The notes beneath the pieces are model-generated. The model did not search any database. It was not told where the DNA came from and saw only the letters and a program-made list of their open reading frames with translations. Positions 39,338-52,825 of a stretch of DNA of 64,000 nt are shown here, in pieces. The stretch lies in assembly GCA_013365365.1 (NCBI GenBank), contig JABVXU010000001.1, positions 558,001 through 622,000 on the forward strand. The letters run 5' to 3'. The position numbers were made by a program, and so were the translations under genes. Numbering within the stretch: the stretch's first letter is position 1; each line of letters starts with the position of its first letter. This DNA comes from Cruorifilaria tuberocauda. Lineage: Eukaryota; Nematoda; Chromadorea; Rhabditida; Onchocercidae.

Positions 39338-40051
39338 CTCTTCAGTTGATTAATTCTCTCTTGACCTCAAATGATTAATTAATTTCATTTTATCAGTTAG
39401 AAACTGCACTGAAACAATCACTTAGAAAGGAAAAATCTTTTTCAGGAAATTTGAATAGTAATTTACTTATCAAAAGTTTAACAAACGGTATTGCGAGAAA
39501 GAAAAAGCACACAATAAACACTGCGAGATTTCTTTTTGATTAAAGATCAAATAGACTGTAACTTGTAGCTGATCTAAGTTTGGCTCAGTAATAGACTGAT
39601 CTAATTTTGGCTAAATAATGAACTCATAACGTAAAATGAACATAGCGCTGAACAATTAAAACATAAGTGTTAGCTTTCCTAATGAAAAATAGAAAATATA
39701 TGTAAATCTGTGCCACTTTCAACTGTTCAATCGATTAAGAAAGATTTATAATAATGGAATAAATGATCCAATTATCATTTACATGAGGACCGGTAGAATT
39801 AAATAGAAATAACTTATCGATGTGAGTCAACTCATTAACAGATCGTAGTCACTTCATACACTTGATAATCTGATAAGACAACCCCAAGTTATAGTCTATA
39901 TTTCCATCCCGCAATCAAATATCAAACCCCCAATAAGATAATTCAAAAAAGGAATATCTATCAGTCCAACAACAACTCTCATAAGTCTCTTTTCCCTACA
40001 TCTTCTGAACTGTAAAAGAGAATAGTAAATGAAGGGAAGGAGACAGAATGA

Positions 40052-40113
40052 ACAAAGATACAGTAAGCAGAACGTACAAAGATACAGTAAGCAAAATGTA
40101 CAAGGATACAGTA
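40052..40113. repeat. 24-base tandem repeat, about 2.6 copies
   Basis: Units 40052-40075, 40076-40099 and a partial unit from 40100, core ACAAAGATACAGTAAGCA. Two full units differ at two bases. TACAGTA in the repeat is answered by GTTACTGTAC near 40154, giving some inverted symmetry. Confidence 0.7.
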
Positions 40114-40514
40114 CCGTTTCTTTTTAACATTGCATATGTGCAGTCATGGAGTACGTTACTGTACTTCTCCAATATAAGTCATCTGAGCTCTTTTCACATG
40201 GGCGTTTTTCTATTCGATGGTAGGGAATGGGAAATGAACTGATCGATATCTTCCACGAATCCAGTAATGTAAGAATGGAAGTAAAGATTGTCGGTATCAA
40301 AAGTGACTATCACCAATAAGAGAGTAATGTGAAATGATCACATGAATAACTGTTAAATTTCATTATACAAAAAAAAATTTCATCATGAAAATAAGCATTT
40401 TTGAAGTAAAAATTAGTATTTTAATTAAATTTACTGAGAGATATTGTGGCTCAGACAGTATTTTTTTATCATGATATGATCAAGATAGGACCAACTCGTA
40501 TCAGGTTTACCTTG

Positions 40515-40585
40515 ATAGACCTGTTGAAATCACTTCTTGATTGATGAATCTATGTGCTTTCTTTATCAAATTATCATTTTCCTAA
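40515..40585. repeat. Duplicated segment, copy 2 (decayed)
   Basis: Same orientation as 37416-37485 and about 3.1 kb away, in the intergenic region. Shared blocks include ATGTGCTTTCTTT and ATAGACCT. The copy keeps an acceptor-like TTTCAACAG on the minus strand, but no long open exon follows. Confidence 0.6.
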
Positions 40586-40782
40586 AATTTCTGAAATATC
40601 TGTCTTGCATTATTTATACTCCGTAATAGATAAGAAGTTAAGTTGAATTTAATACTTCTAAATTTCAAGTTTGAGCATTCATTAATTTTCTGCGTTAGAA
40701 AAATGTGCTCGACGATACTTACCTATGATGGATATGTCGATGTCAAATTGTTAAAAGCTTACTGATTCAATTCTTCAACTTC

Positions 40783-40788
40783 TTTATT
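40783..40788 (-). terminator. Candidate poly(A) signal for the MFSD8-like gene
   Basis: AATAAA on the minus strand about 70 bases past the stop at 40858-40860. Confidence 0.55.
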
Positions 40789-40857
40789 TCTTATCAAATA
40801 AGATGATAGCAGATATTTCACTCAGAACATATTACCCAGAGGAACAATCTTTGTCAT

Positions 40858-43800
40858 TTACAACCGATAAAAAGTGCCAAATTTGTATTTTGTAGGAACA
40901 CCGATTTCAGGTTTTAAACGCAGTGGAATGAGCCGATGTCGAAAGAGGATAATTAGAATGATACCGGTGATCAATAACGTTAATTGTCCTAACATTGGCC
41001 ACAAGTAACCGGATTTCTCGAATACAGTCCTGTTTGTTATACATCAATTTGTTTAGATTCAAATTGTTTAAAATCTCAAAAATTGTTCAGATATGAAAAG
41101 ACTTCATAACTTTAAAAAAAATAGCAGAATTATAGGAGACTATGAAGTTCTTCATAAGCATTCAAAATACTTCACATTTTATGTCATCTTCCGCCAATAT
41201 TTGGTTCAAATTAGAACCTCGAATAATTAGTTCGTATAATTAAAATTTTGAGTTCAACTAATTGAATTTGGTTCATCTTCAAGTTACCATAACGAATTAA
41301 ATTTGAAATGTTGGCTGGAAAAATTGTAGCACGGGAAGATATCATAAACATTATTAATATTACGTATAAAAATCTTTGATGAAATGCATGAGAAAATTGA
41401 AAAAGCTCTGAAATCTCTAATAGATTTCAAAGGTTAGTAATTTGTTAAATTATAACATACATGGAAATGATTGGTCCAAGGAATCGAGCTGAGCTGCCAA
41501 AGAATTCAAATATACCTTGCATTAAGCCCTGAATAAAATAAACAAATAATGGTGTAACTGTTCTACCATTTTTTCTGAGACGTAAGTAAAACTCAAATGA
41601 AAGTAAACTAAGTAAGTAGGGCAAAACAAAAAATAAATATAAAGCAAATATTATAGTTAAATTAGTTTTACTTATTATTTACTTCTTAACCTGATTTCTT
41701 GGTCCGAGTATTTCGGAATAGAGTGTACTGAGAGGTGAAGCCAAGAATGGAAATGCTAGCCCAAAAAGAGCCGTGGCTGCGAAACTATACAAAAAAAATG
41801 GTACTCGAGTTGTATAGGTACACCAATGATATCGCTGAAAGCATCCTCCACTGTAAGCTGTATCTTCGATTGTTGAATTGGGAGCTGAAAAATCGACCAT
41901 TGACAGTCCTTATATTTATTCTTGAAAGAACGTCAAGATAAACAAAAATAGAGGTGAAAAAGTTACGTTACGTGAGAGTCAGACAGAGTTTTTCAGCTTA
42001 GATGGATTTATTTCTGAATCCCAAGATTTTTTTGTATTCTCTAAAGTCATTACCTTCAAACAATTTCAACTTAATACCTGTTTTCATGAAATCTAAATAT
42101 TCCGTGTAAAAAGGCCATGGTAGATTGATGATGTGATAAGCAGCGAAACTATCATTGGTCTTTTATCACTGAAAACTTTTCGACTTGTCAAGGTTTTTCC
42201 ATCGGATTTTCAAGTTAAAACAAAATTCAAAAATTTCCTGAACTCTGAACAGTTTTGCAAGAATTTCTCATTTGCATTTCTTTGAAACGAAATTAACTTA
42301 CCGATGTTGTAGAAACGTGCAACCAATTACAATGTAACACACAACATTAAGACTACAACTAATAAATTGAATGATACCATTGTACAATACCGCCATATGA
42401 TCATTCCAGTTGTACATCGCTATTGTAAGAGGTGGCGCCATCCTGAATAGCTATTCCAGGATGTCACGAGTATAGAACGGACAAGATTAATCAAAGGAAC
42501 TTGAAAGTGATTACTAACACCTCAATGTTTGTAGCAATGCTTTGCATTGTAAACCATAAATAAATACAAATTGCTGCAGCGATTCGATCGAACTTTGGTA
42601 TCACAACACCCAATGATTTCTCTACAATCATTTCTGATAATATTTAGGCGATACATTTATTGCTGTTTATTATCTATTTATCAGGTAATTTTAAATTGAC
42701 AAAGCTATCGTCCAATAAATTTAAAGTATAATCTCTGAATATTTCTTGTTTAAAAAAATCTTTCTATGTTACGCAAGAAATAATCAATACCGGACTTATC
42801 AGAACGCGAAATTCCAGAATAATTTTCAGTAAAAATGGTACAAAGCAAAGCAATTGATATGAGTGATATGATAACCATTAAAAATGCTGGCAATGTATAC
42901 ATAACGATGCCGATTTTAAAACCGTTCCGGCCAAGTGGAGTGAATAAGGCCTGCAATTACATTTTTTTAAGACCTATTGTAATGAAATATAAAAAATTTA
43001 TATAAATTAAAAAAAATTCACTAATTGAATGTTACTTATCACGGATTGATCAATAGAAATTTTATGCTTAACACATAATATCAAAGAGTTAAAGTAAGTA
43101 GTATTGTTGTAAGTTATGATAGGTTTCAACGCAAGCAATAATTTATTTCATCTTGGAAATTTGTTTATTTCAAAAATTTCTTTTCTTTGAAAGCAAACTG
43201 AAATACCTGTAATGCTGGTCCGATTGATGACCCGAATACAAATGACCCAATGGTGACAGATAAGGCTTTGGTACGATCAGGGGGTACGCTTGCCGTCGCC
43301 GCGTATGTTCGCAACACGCATAGATGTCCTGGAAAGTGGCCTTCCTTCTTTTTAGCATAGTTCTAATTTCAAAATTTTTAGGATTTTTTTTGTTTTCAAA
43401 TTTTTAGAAAAAATGAAATATTAGAGAGATGAAAATTTATTTGTTATTCATCGCAACACCGCAGGTAAATTCGAAACTTCGCAAATTTCCAGCATTATTC
43501 AAGAGCTCAAGATGTAGAAATTAATCAGATTAGTTTGTGATGCACATTTATTTTATTTTTGATAATTTACTTTAAGTAATGATATTCGAGAATGAATTAA
43601 CCTGAGCCTAGGCCAACGATAAACCGTGCAAAAAGCATGAACCATTTTTTAGCAGCAATGGTTGGCAGAATACCGTACAAGGAATTACCGATTGCCATCA
43701 GAAAATTACCGAAGCTAGCCGGATATTTCGTTGACATTGTTTTTTGATTCCATAAACCGAAAAGAAAGGTGGAAATTGTCGAACCAATCGAATATGATGC

Positions 43801-44669
43801 AGTTGTCCAACCGAAAAATTCCAAATTAGCTGAGCAATCAAGCTATAAAAAAATTTGTTTTAATTTTGAAAAATTATTAAGCTTTTCAATAAAAAAGAAT
43901 AGATGCTTATTTCTTTATTGTTTATTCTCCAATTAACTTAAGATATTTGTACTTTTTATTGATTAGACAAAATTTTGAAATTTCCCAAATACTTTCCAGT
44001 AGTTATGAATTTTACTTCGGAACATTTGAGAATAATTTCCACTATTATAAATTTAATCAGTGTTTTTGACTTAAAAACTTGAAATTTCAAATTTTTAAAA
44101 ATTAACCCCATTCAGATATGGCCACATGGATGTGAAGAATATTGAAAACTGTACACCTGTCATGGTACAAACAACACTGCAAATCAATATTGACCCCCAG
44201 GGCGTCCTTGCTTCATTCGAATTTGTAGGTGTTGTGGAAGAGCTGAAATTTTGCTTTTTTTTTGAAACTGATATTGAAGTCTTATGAGAAAATGTTTATC
44301 AAAAAATATTTTAATTGACAAACATTTAATTCTACCAATAGTAATAAATTTCCAATGTTTAGCATTTAATAATATTTTTAGGTAATTGAAATGAAATTAC
44401 GAATGATAAGTAATTAGCCATTTTTACTTTTCATATTTATTTAACAAATAAAATCAATGGGAATAAAAATATTCCAATAAATAACAATAAAACGGAATAG
44501 TTTGAATTTTTATGTAAAATAAAAAAATGAAATGTAAACAAAGAATTACATATTCATTACTTTTGTTAAACAAGCTTTCTTAACTTAATTAATGAAAAAC
44601 AAATCAATTAGGGAAATAAAATAACTCATACCTATCAACTTTTTCATTGCTAACATTTTTCACAGTCAT
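40858..44669 (-). CDS. MFSD8/CLN7-like MFS transporter with two frameshifts
   Basis: Major facilitator superfamily protein, likely lysosomal by family. Exons in transcript order: 44632-44669, 44107-44242, 43602-43842, 43207-43328, 42773-42950, 42519-42633, 42302-42442, 42078-42168, 41691-41908, 41461-41528, 40858-41030. Visible marks: GWTTASYSIG and FGLWNQK (M2 and the following loop), ARFIVGLGSG, LRTYAATAS, APPLTIAMYNW, SPLSTLYSEILGPRNQ and GSSARFLGPI, each aligning with human MFSD8 as I recall it. Exon 42078-42168 is one base short: DKRPMIV and NLPWPFYTEYLDF lie in different frames. The last exon has one base too many near 40979-40984, between MLGQL and LLITGII. Either sequence errors or decay; the other long genes here show no such breaks after the myosin N-terminus. 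Start ATG at 44669 gives a Ser/Thr-rich N-terminus; upstream exons are not excluded. Confidence 0.82.
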
Positions 44670-46774
44670 TTTTTTGTTCGTAATACTAATCGCTTTGCAA
44701 TTTTGCCATATGCCAAAATAACGCCACATTACTTCCAATTTATAATAACATTCAAGAGTTAATTTAAATCAGATTTTAAATCAGCTCCAACTATTGAATA
44801 ACAAAGAAAAGCTTGCAAGAGACTAATCTGATATTCACATATTTCCAATTGATTGAAAAGAGTGAAATATTGATAAATGTATAAGCAATTTCTTTTTAAG
44901 ATGAAAATGTTAATTTGAATGAAACTGTAAATAAGGGAAGAATATATTTTCTAAAATAAAGAGTAGTTACTAGGATGAAAGAATCAATTGACTGTTACAC
45001 AAAGGACTTTATTCAAAACAACTGATTCATCACTAGTTTCCGACTTTAATTAATTACTAAAGGTATGATGACGCTTTTGTTCATTTAACTAAAACCTTAC
45101 AAAGGAATTGATCGTTTTGCGCTTTTGCGATCTCGGAAATGAATTTAAAGAATATTGAAATTTGTCTTACATATAGGTTTGAACTTTTTTCATAAAGAAA
45201 CTTCAAACTTCCTTGAACATATAAATAATTTCTAAATTTTCTCAGCTTCATTTCTCCTCAAAAACACGATATCAAAAATAAATTGGAAATTGAATTACTT
45301 TTGTCCATTTCAATTATGAATCCAGCAATTTAATTGATCAAAAAATTGCAAAACACAATTAAATTATTTTATAAAGCGAATATTGAATTGCTTACTAGTT
45401 GTGTATATTTCAAAGTATTCTTGAAAAATTCAATTTAAAAAGTAGTCTTTTTGTAGGTGCATATCATTTGTATTGCTATTAAGTATTTGCGAATTTCTTT
45501 CAGAAGTAAAACCTCTGAAGTACAATGCATCGTTCGCAACCAATCTTTTTTGACATTATCAAATTGAAAATAAGAAAACATTTGATAAATGACTTCAATG
45601 ATAAGAAATTGCAAATGGCTAAATTTGCTAGAATATTGAACTGACAATTGATTCTTTGCTTAATTTATTTTCATTTTTCATTAAACAATTTCACTAGGTA
45701 AGAGCCTCTAATATGGAAATAATTAATAATTTCATATGTCTCAGTTTCAGAAAATGTAAATCTTACACAGTTTAAAGATAACTACTTTAAAGAGAATAGT
45801 TACTGAAAGCTTGAAGAGGAATGGATGTGAAGAATTTTTGCTTGATGACAAATACTATTAACATTTGTTTCATTAAAACATCCTGTTGGAACTTATATTT
45901 TTATCATTATATTAGTGAAGCAGGTCAACAGTCAGATCAACAGTAATTGAGACTGATTGACAGATACATATTACTACTCTCGTGGCTTCATATTAGCCTC
46001 CAGTCATTCTGTCACTGTTACTATTAATTATTCATTTTTGTTAGGAAGACGATCAGTTAATTTCGATGTTTATCTGTTTTACGCAAGTTAAAATAACGCC
46101 TCTCCATGTCTTACCAGTTTATGGATTTTTGTTCTACAAGTGGTTTCAGGGTTTTCAATTCTTTGGAGGCGGACGTTTAGTAAATTGTAGAAAAAGGTTT
46201 GAAAATGAAAGAATTTTTAGTGAACTGAAAAGAATTTCCTGAATGGTTGCAAATAAATTTGTACAATTGTTTAACAAACACCTATGCTATATTTTTTATT
46301 AGATTAGAATGTTAACTACGCAAAAGATTACTTATCTGATGGCAATTTCTCTGCACTTGACAGTTCCAAGTCATCAAGCTGAACTGTTACCAAACGGTGA
46401 TCTTTACTACTTCTTAATTGAACTTTCATGGATTAGAAGGATTTGAATTGCATCATTGCGACAGAGATTATTTGGTAATAAAAGGAATGATGGATGTGAA
46501 ATTTTGAATGATACGAGGAGTATTTTCCATAAGAGATTAAACAAGCTCAATTTACAAGAGACTGAACAAGCAATGGATGGATTTATATGTTTCCAAGCAA
46601 ATAAAAAAACTTTTGTTATCGATAGTCGATGAGCCAAGTTAATGAATGCTGCAAAGAAAAAATATTAATTATATCGACAGATGCAACCAATTTATGATAA
46701 GTACAACTTGTTGTTATTTTGCATTAACAATTAAATGATTTGCGGTAGTGAAATTCAAGTGTTGTTAAAGATAT
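44670..46774. other. Intergenic region, MFSD8-like to four-segment gene
   Basis: Upstream region of the MFSD8-like gene and 3' flank of the next minus-strand gene. Open frames at 45435-45647 (-) and 46407-46637 (-) have no family or splice support. No repeat or RNA gene seen. Confidence 0.6.
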
Positions 46775-49700
46775 TCATGTTGCTTCTTTATTTTCCATCT
46801 CATTTAATTCTTTTTGATTTGCTAGTGATAAGCCTTCGAATACAGCATTCAAATCAACACCAAAGCGAAGCTTCTCAACGAGCCTTATCGTTAAACCAAA
46901 TGCTTTGCATCCGTAAACTGATGTTATCATTGCTATCACCATCTGCAATTGTTATATTCTTGATTTCAATTTTTACCAGATTGAATGAGCCAACCTAATT
47001 AAGGCTTAATCCGTGTAGAAAAAGCTTGAACAAAATTCATTCCCAATTTCACTACTACCATTTTTCGTGGATTCTAAATTGCTTTCTGTTCTTAATTTTC
47101 CATTCGATGTGAAATTAAACTAACTTCAGCAAAACAAATGAAACTTAGCAAATAATCGATAGCCCATGATTCATGCATGTCAAGTAGCCATTCCGGATTA
47201 ATTGTAGGAAATGCATTTACTATAGCCGGAAGAGTACCTAAAATTACAACAGGCTAAATTTTTATTCATAATATTTGTCAAATTCCAAATTTTTGCTTCA
47301 AATTTTAATCAAATAGGAAAGTGAGAAATTATTGTTACCCAAAATGAAAGGTATAACAGAAAGAATGGAATTCAATATTGATAAAATGAATGTTGCCGCT
47401 GCTGCACTATAAGATCTGAAATGTATCATTACAATACTAAATTTTTTTTGATTCAAATACTGTGTTCGATTTGTTATTTGAAAGTAAAAAATATTAAAAG
47501 TACAATTAAGTAATTGTAATATCTTAATTCATAAATTGTGAAAACTTAAAAAAATGCCAGTACATTTCAATCCAAATATCATTAATTTTTCAAAATCATA
47601 ATTAAATTTATGCAAAATGGTAAATACTATTCAGTGGATGGATATCTGAAAAAATGAGTGCATTAAAGGAACAAATCTTTAGTGAAAAATCAATCAATAA
47701 GCTTTATAGTAAAAAATTAAAAAAAAACTTAAAGGGTATAAAAAGTACTGAAAAAGAATGGAAACAGACCTGCGACTACTTGCGCATATTCCGATAACGC
47801 CAGCCGTAAAAACGAGTACAGAAAAAGCAATTTCAATACCCACTGCCCATCTCGAACTCCAAATTATCCGCAAAATTCCGCAGCCAAATATCAATAATGA
47901 ACAGAGAACCTGAAAATACATATGGGAAATAGATCGAAACATTTCATCTCTCGTAGAAGCTATCCAATCATTAATGAATTATTTCCTTGAAGAGCGGTCT
48001 TTTTATGACTTTCACGAAGGAAAAAACCTGAAGAACAGAAAGGACGGAAAGTGCATCGAAATAAACTATTTCTTTTGCAGGCTTCAAAATCTCTTCGTCA
48101 GATATCTGCGGGACAATATTAGATCCAGTCGGCCCATATACGGAAAGCCGCCGAGTAAGATAATCACTGGCCATTCCCGGAGCTCCTGCAAGCATTGATG
48201 ATGCCGGTCGATTACTCGGTAGTACACCCTGAAGAAATCCTCAGAATTCAGATATTTCCAAAACATACTTTCATCTGCAATGATAAAGCAATTGTATTAA
48301 CTCATCATTATTATAATTCAGTTTTCCCCAAAATTTTATTTAAAGAGATTGGGATTTGCTTATTGGTCATTCCTTGCTTAATTTTGATTTCGCCCTTTAA
48401 GAAGCCTGAACTTCTCAAACTTTTTAAACTGTTTTGTTGAAATTTATACTCAAAATTTTTTAATAGATGAAATCTTTGAGGATAACATAATTATTTCAGT
48501 GAAAAATACTTCGAAATCTCTCAAAATGAGTTTCAAATATCTAAAAGGACGAATTAAATTTGCCAGCAAAAATGAAATTGTTGCAACTTGCAATATTTAA
48601 ATTCTAAATTTAATAAAATTCCATTTCTTCGATTCGAATTTTGGTAAATTTTAAATGGAAATATAACTTTACATACAAAAATGGATATAATCACAAAATG
48701 TATTACGGTACAAAAAACAATTTTGTTAGTACGAGAATATAAAACAGAAGATTGACTAAAATTGCAATGTTGAACTTTTTAGTTAAATATCTTACGATAA
48801 ACAATTTTTATCTTTTCAGACCTTAAATCCAATTCAGGTATGGAGTACCTTCGAGATTTCTTAAATGTTTTTTAAGGCTCAAGTTATGACTGTTGAAGTT
48901 TTGATATCATTTGAAAAATTAAAAATTCTTTAGAAAGAATAAAAAGCTAAATCAAAAAGTGAATAGAAATATTAATCAAAATTTTGACTGCAAGAAAAAG
49001 TACTCAAAACAGTATAAACCTGTTTGCTAGCTGGATTAGGGCTAATTGATGGTTGAATCTGTGAATTGTAAGGACCATATAATTGATTGACTTGTTTAGC
49101 CATTTGACTAATTTCATTATCGTAATTTGAGTGTTGATCGATATCGATTTGTTCGGGCCGTGGAAGTGTACAGTAACTCTGATATCTCGAAGGCACGTTA
49201 CCAATATTATCGCAAAAAGAAACTGTACCTAAACAAATAATGAAGAATGCAGCAATAATTTAAAATGAGTCTAACAGTTTAGTATGGCTATCTAGCATGT
49301 CTTAATTTAAATCTAGATTAAAATTGAATGTCTTATAAAGAAAACGTTTCATTTCTAAATTTTCTAATTCTTTATTTGGAAATAAATGTATGAATAACTT
49401 ACCAAATTACTTCACATATTATTTACTTCTTATCACTAAATGAATTTAATGAAACGATTAAAGAAATTGACATTTTCATTGATTTCATTCTTTTCCTCAA
49501 TCCCAAATTGCTAAGGAATCTTTCATTCTTCTATTTTATCATAATACTGCTAATAAAAGTTAACATTAGCAATATTTGATTTGAATTGTAAATTATTTTA
49601 TTATCTTATTGCATTTCATACCTATTCCTAAGTCACTATTCGCTCTTGAAACAGGTCGCGACAACGCGGGCATATTCATTGCACTAACTGGACGATATGG

Positions 49701-50943
49701 TCCCGATGGAGGTGGTGGAATTATTCCGGTTTGCGATCCTCGCCATATTCCTTTCGGTTCCGGACGTGGTATAGCACTGACACCTGTATGAGCTGATAAA
49801 CAGATAATCAATTATAGGAAAATAAAATTTCTAACTGTATTTATAATTCCCAGGGTAATTTCACTCATAGCTATAGTAATGCTTGCTTGCATTTAAACCA
49901 TCTCTATCCGATTATAGTTTTATAAATTCCCACCACCCCTCTGATAATTCTGCGTTCCAACAGCAATTTCGCTTATCATCTTAGTTATCCGTAAACTATA
50001 TCATTAATGGTAGATAAAAGTTTAATCTAATTCTCTCTCAATGATAGTTTGTTTCAAACAATGCATCATTTACTGTTGATGGATTTAAAAAAAGCTGAAA
50101 GGAATGATAAACAAATTCTACTTACTAATTGAAAAGTTTTGAGTATGAGTATTCAATTAATAATCACATAAAAATACAAGAAATAATTTACTGTATAAAC
50201 CATTGCTGTGATTTCCCCTCAATGTCCCTTGCATACTGGATACTGTCCGTGGATAACCTGAAAGATCAAGAATTATTGTTGCATTATACTACTAGGATAA
50301 TTTAATATTACTCAGAAAATGCTTAGCTGCGAGAATTTCGAAGCATACTTTGTAAATTATCGCTTTCAAAATTTAGAAAGACCTGATTGCTGTTGGGTAC
50401 CATAAATTTGTGATAAATCATGATTGAATTGCGTTGCATCATGTAATGCATTTATTGACGTTTTCTTGCTTAATGAACCTGATTTGAATGGTGTATACGG
50501 AAAAGGTTGTTTCAGATCCTCGCGCTAGAATGTTGGAATTAAAAAACTGAAAAAGACCGGAAAAGAATAGTATGAAAAAATGATAGAGTAATTTTAAGTA
50601 TTTCTCAACTATTTTTATCTAAAAAGTTTCAAAAATATTGCTCATTTTCATATGAATTAAATTGAATAGTAATTATCAGTTAACATTCATGCAAAAATTA
50701 CGTTTTTCTGCAGGGAGTATAAAAACATACACTTTCTTGCATCTGCTTCCACCAAACCTCACTGATTCCGTGCTTTTTCTTCGGTAGAAATTGTCGACTG
50801 ACTGTCGACTCGGGTCGTTTCGGTGTTTGTTCATCATTTTTAATGAAACCTGTTGACCAAAACTGATTCCTAGTGCCCTTTCCTGCTTTTGACTCTTTCG
50901 AAGTTGCTTCCGATGTCATTGCCGGCGTAATTTTTAAACCCAT
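46775..50943 (-). CDS. Four-membrane-segment protein with long N-terminal tail
   Basis: I do not recognise the family. Ten exons in transcript order: 50731-50943, 50383-50524, 50192-50257, 49622-49792, 49020-49228, 48028-48228, 47770-47909, 47339-47415, 47125-47237, 46775-46942; exactly 1,500 bases, 499 residues, all phases agree. The first ~300 residues are Ser/Pro/Gln/Arg-rich and probably disordered (for example IIPPPPSGPYRP and YGPYNSQIQPS). Four hydrophobic segments follow, coded by 47909 (two segments), 47415, and the 47237/46942 junction, with a short polar loop (PTINPEWLLDMHES) between the third and fourth. Both ends would face the cytoplasm. The layout recalls MARVEL/claudin-like or CD20-like tetraspan proteins, but no signature motif is seen. 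The first in-frame ATG is at 50943, two bases after an AG (TATCGCAG) that may be a trans-splice acceptor. Confidence 0.85.
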
Positions 50944-52780
50944 TACTGCGATACTTTCATCTATACAGTACAATATCTTTCTTTTCTTTCTTCGAACTAA
51001 TCATTCTATTAGATATGAAAATAACACAAAATGAAAATGATGAATATTAGAATGATTTATAGTAAGAGATAATGTATTATCGTCTTTACTGTGTAGTAGG
51101 AACGATATAGTAACTTATGGTAACTCTCAGGGAAAGAGCAATAATTTATAATTCTAATTTAGCGAACTTGTGATGGTAGTGCTTACCTTACCGCTTAACT
51201 TACCAAATCCTTAAATTTCACTCATAAAAAATCGATGATTCGTTGAAGTCTTTGATATTGATAATAACATTTGCAAGATTGATGTGAGAAATTGCAAGAC
51301 AGATTGTTATCCTAGTTTTTCTCGACTAATTAAAATTTCATCCATTTAGATGAATTAAAGAAAATTTGAACTTTCACCTGATTTAATGATTAATTTATTT
51401 GGAAAATTATTGAATTATTTTTCCTTGCACTACATTAATCCAAACTTTTACAACATACTTTTTTCAAGGATGAAAGTTAAGAAGATAGTATTTACCCGTT
51501 TAATCATTACACAGCGAGAAAGCAGTATGATACATTTAAAATTCCACAAGTATGATAGTAATAAATTGGAAATCAATAATTAATTATAATTAATTTTGGC
51601 ACTGTCACTTACTTTCTGAATTTTAAAAGTGTAGTTGCTAGATGGTACCACATTTGAGCATGCATATGAACAGCTGAAAATTTCAATATGTTACTTATAT
51701 ATTTATCAATATGTTACTTGTATATATATATAAAAAAATCATTTTTTTAACTAAGGAAGATATAGACAGGTAAGAATGAAATTATTGGTTATCGATCAGA
51801 AGGAAAGAGGAATAATGAAAATTTTGGACAAATGTTATGAGTAATTTATCACATACAATTTTCACTAACTCTCTTTACTCCCGCATTTCTTATAACTGCT
51901 TCATATTTTAATCAATTAACTTCTACAGTACTAATAATTTGATAGGTTTTTTTACCCGTCTAATATATTAGTAATCAAACTTCTTTAATGATTTAGGTTA
52001 TTTGTCATAAAAAACGGAAAAATGGATCCGTTATTCGAGATAACCAACCAGTAGAATTATCAAAACGGTACAATATTTGTTAGCCTTGAAGAGATGACTT
52101 TTCCTTTTTTTTTGAAACCACCTTGAAATTCCAGCATAGAGATGTGTAAATCAAAGGAAAAGTGAAATATAAATGATCGGAAACAAATATGTCCATCAAT
52201 AGTATCAGAAGGTTACAAAGGTTACACCATCACTTCTGCTCAAAACACTCATAAAAATGTGAACGAAATGTTCAAGAGGCTTTTATTAGACAATTCAACA
52301 GCATTTCAAAACTAGCTTCAAATATACTCTTATGCTTAAAATGTAATTATACTCTTATATTAAAGTTCAAATAAATTGGAAGTTGATCTGTCCAAATTTT
52401 AATATAAATTGATATGTAATACTCGAGAATGCTCTAGAAAAATGTGTGATACTTATTGGAAGAAACCTTTAGATTGCATAGATTAGTTAATTAAAAAAAA
52501 TAAATTTAATTTATAACTAAAATTACTGAAACGTTGTCTGAGGAATGGTAAATGAGCAAGATTTAAAGAGGTGAAGATTTTGGAAGGATACAACAGTTTG
52601 AAAATAACCGGATGTCTGATTATCATGACAATATTGGGTTATCAGGACGCATCGTTGAAATTTTTGCGAAACTGTTTCTAAAATTCAGTTACGAATCACC
52701 CACCGGTATGTGTTTTTATTGTTCTCCTTATCAGCACCAAATTTCCTTTTCACAAAAATTAACTAATTTACAGAATTTCT

Positions 52781-52825
52781 GAATGAGATTAATTTTTTCT
52801 TTAGAATGAGATTAATTTTTTCTTA
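52781..52825. repeat. 23-base direct tandem duplication
   Basis: The unit GAATGAGATTAATTTTTTCT occurs at 52781 and again at 52804, separated by three bases. A simple local duplication in intergenic DNA. Confidence 0.8.

Larger units (their letters stand above)
39338..40857. other. Intergenic region, unknown gene to MFSD8-like gene
   Basis: Upstream region of the unknown gene and 3' flank of the MFSD8-like gene. It contains a 24-base tandem repeat (40052-40113) and the decayed duplicate at 40515-40585. The open frame at 40048-40242 (+) is produced by the tandem repeat and is not supported as a gene. Confidence 0.6.

Noticed and set aside
41735..41941. Plus-strand open frame
   Set aside because: Antisense shadow of the MFSD8-like exon 41691-41908.
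45435..45647. Minus-strand open frame upstream of the MFSD8-like gene
   Set aside because: No phase-compatible splice site to the gene start at 44669 and no recognisable motif.
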